A stretch of DNA of 64,000 bases from the NCBI GenBank assembly GCA_041584475.1, contig JBFHDX010000004.1, positions 14,522-78,521 on the forward strand, given 5' to 3'. The notes beneath the pieces are model-generated. The model worked only from the letters and a program-made list of their open reading frames with translations. It did no database searches and was not told the DNA's origin. The position numbers and the translations under genes were made by a program. This DNA is from JBFHDX01 sp041584475 (GTDB lineage: Bacteria; Pseudomonadota; Alphaproteobacteria; UBA8366; JADFVY01). Position 1 is the first letter of the stretch, and each line of letters begins with the position of its first letter. Positions 52,894-61,831 of this stretch are shown here, piece after piece.

Positions 52894-53823
52894 ATGACGA
52901 CCTCGGTTTCCCGGCCGGACCTCAGGATCGGCACGCGCGGCTCGCCGCTGGCGCTGGTGCAGGCGCACGAGGTGCGCGATCGGCTCGTCCGGCTGCATGA
53001 CGGGCTCGCGGTCGAGATCGTGGTGATTTCGACGACCGGCGACAAGGTCCAGGACCGCCGGCTGTCCGAGGTCGGCGGCAAGGGCCTGTTCACCAAGGAG
53101 ATCCAGGAGGCCCTGCTCGACAGCCGCATCGACCTCGCCGTCCATTCGATGAAGGACGTCGAGACGTGGCTGCCCGATGGCACCGCCATCGCCGCCCTGC
53201 TAGAGCGCGAGGATCCGCGCGACGCGCTCATTTGCGACAGCGCGACGTCGCTGGACGCGCTGCCGTCCGGCGCCGTCGTCGGGACCTCGTCGCTGCGGCG
53301 CCAGGCGCAGATCCTCAATCGCCGGCCCGACCTCAAGGTCGAAACGCTGCGCGGCAACGTGCAGACACGGTTGCGCAAGCTCGGCGAGGGGCGCTTCGCG
53401 GCGACGCTGCTGGCGCTCGCCGGACTGAAGCGGCTCGGCGACGCGCAGGTCGCGGCGGCGGTGATCGAGCCGGACGTGATCCTGCCGGCCGTCGCGCAGG
53501 GCGCGATCGGCATTGAGATCCGCCGCGACGACGACCGGGTGCGCGGACTGGTCGCGCCGCTCGATCATGCGCCGACGGCGCTGCGGGTCGGGGCGGAACG
53601 CGCGATGCTGGCGGCGCTCGACGGCTCCTGCCGCACGCCGATCGCCGGACTTGCCGTGCTGCAGGACGAGTCGCGGCTGAGCCTGACCGGGCTCGTCGCC
53701 ATGCCGGACGGCAGCCGGCTCTGCCGCGAAGTGCGCAGCGGGCCGGCAACCGATTCGGCGTCGATCGGTGCCGACCTCGGGCGCGAGTTGCGCAGCCGCA
53801 TGCCGGCCGACTTCTTCGCCTGA
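52894..53823 (+). CDS. hemC: Hydroxymethylbilane synthase (porphobilinogen deaminase)
   Basis: Polymerises four porphobilinogens to hydroxymethylbilane. 309 residues. RIGTRGSPLALVQA starts the chain. The catalytic Asp88 lies in VHSMKDVET, VGTSSLRRQAQI is conserved, and the dipyrromethane-cofactor Cys246 lies in AALDGSCRTPIAG. First gene of the operon hemC-hemD-Mic60-like-hemY on the plus strand, a layout characteristic of alphaproteobacteria. Confidence 0.97.
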   Translation: MTTSVSRPDLRIGTRGSPLALVQAHEVRDRLVRLHDGLAVEIVVISTTGDKVQDRRLSEVGGKGLFTKEIQEALLDSRIDLAVHSMKDVETWLPDGTAIAALLEREDPRDALICDSATSLDALPSGAVVGTSSLRRQAQILNRRPDLKVETLRGNVQTRLRKLGEGRFAATLLALAGLKRLGDAQVAAAVIEPDVILPAVAQGAIGIEIRRDDDRVRGLVAPLDHAPTALRVGAERAMLAALDGSCRTPIAGLAVLQDESRLSLTGLVAMPDGSRLCREVRSGPATDSASIGADLGRELRSRMPADFFA

Positions 53824-53903
53824 CCGGGCGGCACCTGGACTGACCGAGTGCCGTCACCGGGCGAGGCAGCCGGCCGCGTGCGGAACTGTATGGGGGAACG
53901 CAG

Positions 53904-54632
53904 GTGCGGGCGCTGATCACCAGACCGAAGGAGGACGCCGCCGGGCTCGAACTGGAATTGCGGCGCCGCGGCTATCGCGCCTTCGTCGAGCCGATGCTGG
54001 CCATCGAGCGCCTGCCGGAGTCCGCCCTCGACCTGGCGGACGTTCAGGCGCTGCTGTTCACGTCGAGCAACGGCGTGAGGGCCTTCGCGGCGCTCTCCGA
54101 ACGGCGCGATATCTCCGTCTTCGCGGTCGGCGACGCGACGGCGCGGACCTGTCTCGAGCGCGGCTTCGTCGACGTTCGCAGCGCGGGCGGCAACGTCGAC
54201 GACCTGGCGAACCTCGTCATTGCCGAATGCCGCCCGCGCGATGGCGGGCTGCTGCACATCGCCGGCAGCGTGACCGCGGGCGACCTAGCCGGCGCCCTCG
54301 AGGCCGCCGGCTTCCACGTCGCCCGCGTGCCGCTCTACGTCGCGCGCGCCGCCGAAGCGCTCAGCGGAGAGCTGCAGACGCTGCTGAAGCGCGGCCGCCT
54401 CGATCTGGCGCTGTTTTTCTCTCCCCGGACGGCGGCCACCTTTGTTAGTCTTGTGCGCACGGCCGGTCTTGAGGATGCCTGTCATCGCGTCGACGCGCTA
54501 TGCCTCAGCCCGGCCGTCGCCAGACGAGCCGGCGATCTCTCCTGGCGCCGCTTGACCATCGCCGCCGAGCCGACCCAGGCCGCCCTGCTTGCGGCCCTCG
54601 ATTCGCAGATTTCCCGGGAAAGACCGACCTGA
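53904..54632 (+). CDS. hemD: Uroporphyrinogen-III synthase
   Basis: Cyclises hydroxymethylbilane to uroporphyrinogen III. 242 residues with the expected two-domain layout. The family is weakly conserved, but VRALITRPKEDAAGLELEL at the start and LLFTSSNGVRAF near 50 are typical, as are LHIAGSVTAGDLA, ALFFSPRTAATF and the position after hemC. The start is GTG 53904. It ends 5 bp before the Mic60-like gene. Confidence 0.9.
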   Translation: MRALITRPKEDAAGLELELRRRGYRAFVEPMLAIERLPESALDLADVQALLFTSSNGVRAFAALSERRDISVFAVGDATARTCLERGFVDVRSAGGNVDDLANLVIAECRPRDGGLLHIAGSVTAGDLAGALEAAGFHVARVPLYVARAAEALSGELQTLLKRGRLDLALFFSPRTAATFVSLVRTAGLEDACHRVDALCLSPAVARRAGDLSWRRLTIAAEPTQAALLAALDSQISRERPT

Positions 54633-54637
54633 CCGAC

Positions 54638-56038
54638 ATGAACACGAACGAGAACGAACCCAGCTCCCGCACGGCCCTGTCCGATGAAGAGATCATCGAG
54701 CGGTTCGGCGGTATCCGTCCGATGGCAGCCAAGCTGGGCATCGCGGTCACGACGGTGCAGGGCTGGAAGAACCGCGGCCACATCCCGGAGAATCGCCGCA
54801 CGGAAATAATCGCCGCCGCCGCGACCCATGGCGTCGATCTGGGCGGTGCGGGCGTTGCGCCGTCGCCGGCGGCGCCCGCACGGCCGGACGCCGACAAGCC
54901 GGCAGCCCCCGCGACCCCGGCCGCGCGACCGGCGGCCGGCGGGCCGGATCGGGCGCGGGCCGGCCCGGAGAAGCCGACGCCGGCGAAGGGCGAGGCGCCG
55001 GCACGGGCCGGGCCGGCATTGCTGCCGGCCTGGGTCGCCCTCGTCCTCGCACTGCTGGTCACGGCCGGCCTGCTGACGCGGCCCTATTGGGAATCGCAAA
55101 TCCATCGCTCGCTCGGTACGGCCGCAGGGGATGATGCGAGGGCGCTCGGGCGACGGGTCGATGGCATCGCCGAACGGGCACAACAGCAATACGACGAACT
55201 CAAGGGCCGGCTTGGTGCGCTCGAAGCCGGCGGCGGTGAGGCCGGACGGGCGTTTGCCGACCAGCTCACCAGCCTTCAGTCCGCGACCGACGAAATAGGC
55301 CGCACCCTGCGGTCGCTCGAAGCGGCCCAGCGCGAGCAGGCGGCCGACGCGGAGTCGCTGCGTGCCGAAATCGCCGCGCTGCGGCAGCAGATCGATGCCC
55401 AGGAAAAGGTCGTCGCCGACGGCCTCGGGTCGCTGCGCCAGACGCTCTCGGCTCTCGACAAGCGGACCACCGAGCTCGAGGCCCGGCCGGTGCAGACGGG
55501 CGAGAAGATCGCGGCGCTGGCGCTCGCCGTCGGCCAGGTGGAGGCCGCGTTGAACTCGGGACAGCCCTATCGCGACGAGCTGACCCGGCTCGAGGCGATC
55601 GCGCGCGACGACAAGCTGATCCTCGAGGGCGAAGCGATGGCGGTGCTGGCGCGGTGGGCCGATTACGGCGTCCCGACCCGGACCACGCTGTATCGGCGCT
55701 TCGTCGAGATCGCGCCGCAGGTCGGCCATGCGCTCGGGCGCTCGCCCAGCGACAGCTGGCTCGAAAGCGCGTGGGACAGCGTGCGCGGTATCGTCTCCGT
55801 CCGCCGCACCGAGGGCGGCGAAGACCTCTCGCCGGTCAGCCGTGCCGAGGCGGCGTTGCAGGACGGCGACCTCGGCGAGGCGGTGTCGGCGTTCTCGGGG
55901 CTCGGTTCCCTGGGTGCGACCGGCGACGCCTGGCTGACACGCGCGCAGTCGCGGCTCGAGGCGGAACGGCAGATCCGTGCGCTGTACGGCCAGGTCATCG
56001 CGCCGCTCGCCGGCAAATCCGGGGCCGGCGCACAATGA
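54638..56038 (+). CDS. Mic60/mitofilin-like membrane protein with N-terminal helix-turn-helix-like domain
   Basis: A 466-residue protein between hemD and hemY, the usual site of the alphaproteobacterial Mic60 (COG4223) ancestor of the mitochondrial crista-junction protein. After a short acidic start, residues 22-55 (RFGGIRPMAAKLGIAVTTVQ, GWKNRGHIPENRR) look like a Cro/YdaS-type helix-turn-helix. A Pro/Ala linker (72-126), one TM segment (128-147), a coiled coil (about 150-265) and a helical mitofilin-like C-terminus follow. The C-terminal part should lie in the periplasm and shape or tether membranes. The cytosolic HTH-like head is an odd addition and could bind DNA or a protein. Confidence 0.85.
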   Translation: MNTNENEPSSRTALSDEEIIERFGGIRPMAAKLGIAVTTVQGWKNRGHIPENRRTEIIAAAATHGVDLGGAGVAPSPAAPARPDADKPAAPATPAARPAAGGPDRARAGPEKPTPAKGEAPARAGPALLPAWVALVLALLVTAGLLTRPYWESQIHRSLGTAAGDDARALGRRVDGIAERAQQQYDELKGRLGALEAGGGEAGRAFADQLTSLQSATDEIGRTLRSLEAAQREQAADAESLRAEIAALRQQIDAQEKVVADGLGSLRQTLSALDKRTTELEARPVQTGEKIAALALAVGQVEAALNSGQPYRDELTRLEAIARDDKLILEGEAMAVLARWADYGVPTRTTLYRRFVEIAPQVGHALGRSPSDSWLESAWDSVRGIVSVRRTEGGEDLSPVSRAEAALQDGDLGEAVSAFSGLGSLGATGDAWLTRAQSRLEAERQIRALYGQVIAPLAGKSGAGAQ

Positions 56039-57399
56039 CTCGCGCGCTGCTCCTGTTCGCCCAGATCGCGGTCGTCGTGATCGTGGCGGTCGTGCTCGCC
56101 CAGCATCCGGGCGAGGTCGCCATCCAGTTGGAGGGCTGGCGCGTCGACACGTCGCTTGGCGTCGTCGTGCTCGCCATCGTCGTGATCGTGGTCGCCGCCG
56201 TCGTCGTCGCCCGCTTCTGGGGTGCGATCCGGCGTGCCCCCGGGCGCTTTCTCGAGTCGCGCCGGGCCAGCCGCCGGCAGCGCGGCTACAAGGCACTCAC
56301 GCAGGGCATGGTCGCCGTCGCCGCCGGCGACGTGGCCGAGGCCCAGCGCTGGGCGCGCAAGGCGGACGCGTTGCTCGACGAGCCGCCCCTGACCATGCTG
56401 CTTTCGGCGCAGGCGGCGCAGCTCGGTGGCGAGGAGGCGGCGGCACGGCGTTATTTCGAATCGATGCTCGACCATCCGGATACCGCGTTCCTGGGCGTCC
56501 GCGGACTGCTCATGCAGGCGATCAAGACCGACGACAAGGGCGAAGCTCTACGCCTCGCCGAGCGCGCCTACGCGCTGCGCGCCGATACCGGCTGGGTCGT
56601 CGATCAGCTGTTCCAGCTGCAGGTCGAGGCGGGCCTCTGGGGCGAGGCCAACCAGACCATGATCGAAGCCATCCGGCGGCGGACGATTCCGGCGGCGCAG
56701 GCGCGCCGGCGCCGGGCCGCCGTGCTAGTCGAATACAGCCGCGTCGCCGACGCCGAGGGCGACCCGGAGCTCGCGCTCAGCCGTGCCCGCGAGGCGCACG
56801 ATCTCGATCCCACGCTGGTCCCGGCGACGGTCATGCTCGCCGGTCTCTTCCGCGCCCGCGAACGGGCCGGCAAGGCGGCCCGCATGATCGAGGAGGCGTG
56901 GGCCCGCGCGCCGCATCCGGAACTCGCGCAGGCCTATGGCTCGCTCGTCGAGGACAAGGACGCGCTGGCCCGCGTCAAACGCTTCCAGCGCCTGTTCAGT
57001 TTCCGCCCCGACCATCCGGAAAGCCACATCGCCCTGGCCGAGGCCTCGCTCGCGGCCCGGCTCTGGGGCGAGGCCCGCAAGCACCTCGAAACCGCCGCCG
57101 GCAAGACGCCGACGGCGCGCGTATGTCGCCTGATGGCCGAGCTCGAGGAATCGGAAAACGGCAACATGGCGGCGGCCCGGCAGTGGCTCGCCCGCGCCAC
57201 GACGACCGCGCCCGACGAAGCCTGGGTATGCAACGAATGCGGCGCCGTCGCCGGTGCCTGGAACGCGTTGTGCGGGAATTGCGGGGCGTTCGGGTCGCTG
57301 GCCTGGCAGACACCGCCGCGGGCGGTGCGGCTCGGGCCGCCGGCACGCAAGCCGACGCGCGCGCTTCCGGTGCGGGCGGCGGGCGGGGGCGGAAGCTGA
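56035..57399 (+). CDS. hemY: HemY-like inner-membrane TPR protein with C-terminal zinc-ribbon-like segment
   Basis: A 454-residue protein with two TM helices (about 4-20 and 41-60) and a tetratricopeptide-rich body (LTQGMVAVAAGDVAEAQRWA, ALSRAREAHDLDPTLVPATV), as in proteobacterial HemY. HemY is linked to heme synthesis by operon position, and its biochemical role is unclear; it is not protoporphyrinogen oxidase. Near the C-terminus WVCNECGAVAGAW and ALCGNCGAFGSLAW form a Cys4 cluster (CxxC twice) like the rubredoxin-type end of LapB. The ATG overlaps the upstream stop by 4 bp. Confidence 0.9.
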   Translation: MTRALLLFAQIAVVVIVAVVLAQHPGEVAIQLEGWRVDTSLGVVVLAIVVIVVAAVVVARFWGAIRRAPGRFLESRRASRRQRGYKALTQGMVAVAAGDVAEAQRWARKADALLDEPPLTMLLSAQAAQLGGEEAAARRYFESMLDHPDTAFLGVRGLLMQAIKTDDKGEALRLAERAYALRADTGWVVDQLFQLQVEAGLWGEANQTMIEAIRRRTIPAAQARRRRAAVLVEYSRVADAEGDPELALSRAREAHDLDPTLVPATVMLAGLFRARERAGKAARMIEEAWARAPHPELAQAYGSLVEDKDALARVKRFQRLFSFRPDHPESHIALAEASLAARLWGEARKHLETAAGKTPTARVCRLMAELEESENGNMAAARQWLARATTTAPDEAWVCNECGAVAGAWNALCGNCGAFGSLAWQTPPRAVRLGPPARKPTRALPVRAAGGGGS

Positions 57400-57496
57400 G
57401 TCGGGGCCCGACAGGCGACCCGTCGGTTTGCGCCGCGCCGCCGAAACGAGATGTTGCGATCTCGCGTTCGCGGGCCTATGTTCCCGTCGCTTTCGT

Positions 57497-57571
<75 letters not shown>

Positions 57572-57905
57572 TCTCTCTCCCGCCGCCGCGGCTGGCGCAC
57601 GTCCAGTACCGGCAAATCGGTCGCGGACCCGTCTCGTGTAAAACCACAGCGAATATTTGTCTGTTTACCCGCACCGCGGCGCTCGAATCGCGGCCTCCGG
57701 CCGAACAAACCCAACGAGTCCTTGTTGTGCTTTCGGAGTCATGCGGGTCACTGCAAAATCAGCAACCGCCGGATCCTTCGACTCCGCGGTCCCGCGTTAA
57801 GCAACGGTTAATCATAATTTGCTAACCATTCCGTGTTTGTTCGGGGTCCGACAATATTGGCCGGACGAATATTCGCGGGGGTAGGCGCGCTCGCGCAAAC
57901 GCATC
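57572..57905. other. Intergenic region upstream of the sensor kinase
   Basis: These 334 bp hold no credible protein gene. The first 200 bp are GC-rich without recognisable structure. The last 110 bp are AT-richer and contain the CtrA-type box at 57797-57811 and the imperfect repeat GGTTA-N12-TAACC, so this is probably the kinase promoter region. Confidence 0.55.
57797..57811 (+). promoter_or_regulatory. Candidate CtrA-binding box
   Basis: TTAA-GCAACGG-TTAA matches the full CtrA consensus TTAA-N7-TTAA exactly. It lies 95 bp before the sensor-kinase start in an AT-richer patch. A second half-like motif (TTGCTAACC) follows at about 57819. In alphaproteobacteria CtrA controls cell-cycle, motility and signalling genes. 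The short motif could also arise by chance. Confidence 0.5.
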
Positions 57906-59492
57906 ATGTCTGGATTGCTCGTCATCGACGATCGGCCTGCGCAGCGGGATCTGCTGCTCGCGCTCGCGGCGTCAGTTGCCGCCGAGGCGGGCGTCGAGGG
58001 CTACGCCGAGCCCCGTGTCGCCCTAGAGAGTGCGCGCGAATTCTCGCCGGATCTGGTGATCGTCGGCCACACCTCCCCGGCGCGCGAGGGACTGCGGGCC
58101 ATTCCCGCCTTCCGCGAGCTCGCCGAATGCGCCGACGTTCCGATCATCGTCGTCGCCGATGCGAGCGACCGGCGCATCTGCGGCCAGGCGCTGGAGGCCG
58201 GCGCCACCGAAATCATCCCGGATCCCCCCGATCCTCGCGACTTTGCGCTGCGTGCGGGCCGGCTCATCGCCGCCCACCGGGAGGCGCGGGCCCTGCGCAA
58301 ACGCGTCGCCGCGCTCGAGGCGGAGCACGCCGCCGTCGAGCAGCGCTACCGCCGCGACCTGCGCAACATGCGCAACGACTTGCGCGGGATCACCGACACC
58401 GTCCCGGCGATGGTATCGGTGGCCGACCGTGCCGGTCAGTACGTCTTCATGAACGCCTACATGGCCGCCTTCTACGGACACCGCGCGGAAGACGTCATCG
58501 GCCGCCCCGTCGACGAAGTCATCGGCCCGGCGCAGGGCGAACGGGAAAGGGCCGCGAACGACGAGGTCTTCCGCGGTGCCGGGACATTGGCCGGATACGA
58601 GGAGGAGATCGTCGATCGCAACGGCGTGGCGCGCACCTTCCTGTCGACGAAGTCGGCGCTGCGTGACGAGAACCGCCGCGTCGTCAACGTGGTCACGGTC
58701 TCCCAGGACATCACCTTCCGCAAGTGGGTCGAGGCCGAGCTGCGCGAGGCGAAGAACGCGGCCGAGTCCGCGAGCCGGGTCAAGACCGAGTTCCTGGCGA
58801 ACGTCAGCCACGAACTGCGCACGCCGCTCAACGCCATCATCGGCTTCGCCGACGGCATCCTCGACGACCTTTTCGGCGCGCCCGACCTGGACCGGTACCG
58901 CGAATATGCGGGCCATATCTCGCAAAGCGCGCGTCATCTCAAGGCGATCATCGACGACATCCTCGATATCGCCAGCATCGACGCCGGCCGTCTCGACGTC
59001 GAGACCGTCGAGACGGACCTCGTCCAGGCGGTGCAGGAGGCCGTCGGCGCCCTCGAGGATCGGGCGACGCGCGCTGGCGTGGCGCTGCATGTCGAGCGCA
59101 GCGCCGACTGTCCGGCGGTCAGCGCCGACGGCGACCGGCTGCGCCAGATTCTTATCAACCTGGTCTCGAACGCCGTGAAATTCAGCTCCGAGGGCGGCGA
59201 GGTGCGCGTCGAGGTCGCCGCCGTCGCCGAGGGCGTGCGCGTGTCCGTCAAGGACAGCGGCCGCGGCATCGACGCCGCCGACCTGCCGCTGGCGACCGAC
59301 CGCTTCGGGCAGCTCGCCGGCGATCCGGCGTGCGACCCCGTCAGCGGCATGGGACTCGGCCTGCCCTTGTCGATAGGACTCGCCGACCTCATGGGGGCGC
59401 GCGTGGAGATCGACAGCGACAAGGGGTCGGGAACCCGCGTCGACCTGATCTTTCCGAAGGAGCGGCTCATCCGGCGGCGGCTCGCCGGCTGA
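57906..59492 (+). CDS. PAS sensor histidine kinase with N-terminal pseudo-receiver
   Basis: A 528-residue soluble signalling protein. Residues 1-125 have a receiver fold (LLVIDDR with D8/D9) but the phospho-acceptor Asp is replaced by Gly54 (DLVIVGHTSP) and the conserved Lys is lost (EIIPDPPDP). A coiled coil (125-160) and a PAS domain (about 160-275, ending VTVSQDITFRKWVE) follow. The kinase core has the H-box FLANVSHELRTPLNAIIGF (His302), N-box QILINLVSNAVKF, and G-boxes VKDSGRGID and GMGLGLPLSIGL. It should be an active kinase, with the front domain acting as a binding module. No cognate regulator is adjacent. A candidate CtrA box lies upstream. Confidence 0.92.
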   Translation: MSGLLVIDDRPAQRDLLLALAASVAAEAGVEGYAEPRVALESAREFSPDLVIVGHTSPAREGLRAIPAFRELAECADVPIIVVADASDRRICGQALEAGATEIIPDPPDPRDFALRAGRLIAAHREARALRKRVAALEAEHAAVEQRYRRDLRNMRNDLRGITDTVPAMVSVADRAGQYVFMNAYMAAFYGHRAEDVIGRPVDEVIGPAQGERERAANDEVFRGAGTLAGYEEEIVDRNGVARTFLSTKSALRDENRRVVNVVTVSQDITFRKWVEAELREAKNAAESASRVKTEFLANVSHELRTPLNAIIGFADGILDDLFGAPDLDRYREYAGHISQSARHLKAIIDDILDIASIDAGRLDVETVETDLVQAVQEAVGALEDRATRAGVALHVERSADCPAVSADGDRLRQILINLVSNAVKFSSEGGEVRVEVAAVAEGVRVSVKDSGRGIDAADLPLATDRFGQLAGDPACDPVSGMGLGLPLSIGLADLMGARVEIDSDKGSGTRVDLIFPKERLIRRRLAG

Positions 59493-59498
59493 GGCGGC

Positions 59499-61694
59499 TC
59501 AGTCGGCGCCGGTTTTCTCCGCCGTCGACGGGCGCTCCGCCGACGCGGCCGGCGCCGAGGCCTTCCTCGCCGCCGGCGTTTCGCCGTCCTGCTCGGCGAA
59601 CCACACCGTGCGCTGCGGGAACGGAATCTCGATCCCCTCCTCGTCGAAGCGGATCTTGAGCAGCCGGTTGAACGCCCGGCGCACCGCCCACTGCTTCCCC
59701 GGCTGGGTGCGCAGGCGCGCCTTGATCACCACCGCCGAATCGTCGAAACGGTCGAGACCGAGGACCTCGATGTCGTCGAGGATCGCCGCCGACCATTCGG
59801 GATCCTCGCGCAGCGCCGCGCCGACCTCGCGCGCGATGCCCATGACGCGGTCGACGTCCTCCTTGTAGGCGACGCCGATATCCATGACCGAAAAGGCGAA
59901 TTCGCGCGTGGCGTTGATCACCGTCGTGACGTCGCTGAACGGCACCGTATGCACGATGCCGGACGGGTCGCGCAGGCGGATCGAGCGGATCGACATCGCC
60001 TCGACGGTACCGCCATGACTGCCCAGCGTCACGAAGTCGCCGACCGAGATCGTGTCCTCGATAAGGATGAACAGGCCGGTGATGATATCGCGCACCAGCG
60101 TCTGGGCTCCGAAGCCGACCGCGAGCCCGAGCACCCCGGCGCCGGCGAGCAGCGGGGCGATGTTGATGCCGAGCTCCGACAGCAGCGTGAGCCCGACGAT
60201 GACGACGAGCACCGCGAGAACCGCCTTGCGAAACAGCGGCAGCAGCGTCCGCGCGCGCTGGCTCTGCGATCCGTCGTGCGACGCGAGATAGCGCTCGATA
60301 CTGGCGTTGAGCACTTCCCAGGCGACGACCGCGAGCAACACGATCGTGGCGAGGCCGGCGAGGCGCGACAGCAACGCGCGGCCTTCCGCCTCGCTCAGCC
60401 AGAGCAGCAGGTCGACACCCCAGGCCTGCAGCGCGAACAGGCCGGCGACGATCCAGACGATGGTGCGCAGCACGCCCTCGATCACCGGCAGGTAGCGGTT
60501 GACGCGCGCCTCCAGACCGGGCAGCCGTTGCCGCGTCTCCTCGCGCAGGGCGAAGGCGCGGCGCAGCAGGCGACGCAGCGACGACTGCGCGACGACCGCG
60601 ATCGCGACCGCGACCACGCTGAGGACGGACGCGCTCAGGATGTATGTGAAACCGCCGGGCGCGCCGACCTGCCAGACGAGGAAGGCGGCGCTCACGTATA
60701 GGATGGCGAGGACGTGCCAGAGATCGGCGAAGCGACGCCGGAACAGCCGCAACCGACCGCTGCCGTCGCCGGCGATGAGCTCGGCGACCGGCTTTCGGTT
60801 CTGCAGTATCAGCATGACCAGGAGAAGCGTGAAGGCGAGGCCGAGGACGCTCAACAGGGCGGCGCGGATGGCGCCGCCCAGCCCGAGCAGGCCGGCGATC
60901 TGAATCGCGAAGTAGCCGTACACCAGCAGGCCGGCGATGCGGCGTATCCAGTGGAACAGGTAGGCCGCGGTCTCCTCGCCGAGGCCGGGGGCCGGCCCGC
61001 CGTCCGGCATCAGCAGGCTGCGCGCGGTACCGCTGATCGCCGCGGTGATGGCGATGGCATAGACGACGGCGAGCGTCGCCGCGCGCACCGCGGCGTCGGG
61101 CGCGACCGCCACCGCCGCGGCCCAGCCGGAAACAGCGAAGGCGATCGGCGGCATGAGCGCGAGCACAAGGCGAACCGTCAGCAGCAGCGCCTGCAGCAGC
61201 CAGTCCTCGCCGCCTTGCACGGCGACCGCGGCGCGCGGCCGCGCCAGCAGCATGCGGATCAGCCAGCCGGCCACGAAGGCCGCGGCGAGCGCGATCGCGA
61301 GCGCCGTGGCGACACCGATCCACAGGCCGCGCGCCTCGGGGTCGCGGAGCACGTCGGCGACGCGTCGCAGGCCGTCGGGGATCCCGGTGACGGCGAGCGT
61401 CAGCGCCGACAGCTGGTCGCCGAGTAAGCCGCCATGCGCGGCGAGACGCTCGAGCAGCACTTCCCCGAGCGACGGCTGCGTCGCTTCGCCCGCCGCCTGC
61501 TCGCGCCGCGCCTCGATCAGCGCCTTGAGCTGCGTGACGAGCTTGGCGCGCTCCGTCTCGTCCTCGAGCGTCGCGACGAGGCCCTCGAGCTCCGCGACGC
61601 TCAGCGTATCGGGGTCGTCCTGTGCGCCGGCCGCCGCCGCTACCGCGGCCAGCATCGCCGCGGCCAGCAGGACACTCTGCAAAAGCTTGATCAT
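59499..61694 (-). CDS. Large mechanosensitive ion channel family protein (MscS type)
   Basis: A 731-residue inner-membrane channel. A signal peptide (LQSVLLAAAMLAAVAAAAGA) and a short periplasmic coiled coil precede about ten TM helices. The MscS core at about 485-690 has the pore helix LLAGAGVLGLAVGFGAQTLV and DIITGLFILIEDTISVGDFV, then the beta domain VTLGSHGGTVEAMSIRSIRL and the C-terminal cage. The extra N-terminal helices place it with MscM-like (YbdG/YnaI/MscK-size) proteins that open on osmotic downshock. It converges with the kinase gene, leaving 6 bp. Confidence 0.92.
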   Translation of the reverse strand: MIKLLQSVLLAAAMLAAVAAAAGAQDDPDTLSVAELEGLVATLEDETERAKLVTQLKALIEARREQAAGEATQPSLGEVLLERLAAHGGLLGDQLSALTLAVTGIPDGLRRVADVLRDPEARGLWIGVATALAIALAAAFVAGWLIRMLLARPRAAVAVQGGEDWLLQALLLTVRLVLALMPPIAFAVSGWAAAVAVAPDAAVRAATLAVVYAIAITAAISGTARSLLMPDGGPAPGLGEETAAYLFHWIRRIAGLLVYGYFAIQIAGLLGLGGAIRAALLSVLGLAFTLLLVMLILQNRKPVAELIAGDGSGRLRLFRRRFADLWHVLAILYVSAAFLVWQVGAPGGFTYILSASVLSVVAVAIAVVAQSSLRRLLRRAFALREETRQRLPGLEARVNRYLPVIEGVLRTIVWIVAGLFALQAWGVDLLLWLSEAEGRALLSRLAGLATIVLLAVVAWEVLNASIERYLASHDGSQSQRARTLLPLFRKAVLAVLVVIVGLTLLSELGINIAPLLAGAGVLGLAVGFGAQTLVRDIITGLFILIEDTISVGDFVTLGSHGGTVEAMSIRSIRLRDPSGIVHTVPFSDVTTVINATREFAFSVMDIGVAYKEDVDRVMGIAREVGAALREDPEWSAAILDDIEVLGLDRFDDSAVVIKARLRTQPGKQWAVRRAFNRLLKIRFDEEGIEIPFPQRTVWFAEQDGETPAARKASAPAASAERPSTAEKTGAD

Positions 61695-61831
61695 TGCGCC
61701 TTTTCATGCATGTTGTGCACCGGACTCCGCTGCGGAGACCGCCGGACTCTAGCGTGTCGGTCCGGCCGAGTCACAGCGATTTCGCGGTTGCCGGCCGCCC
61801 GGATCGGCAGCCTTGCAACCTGGAGCAGCCC

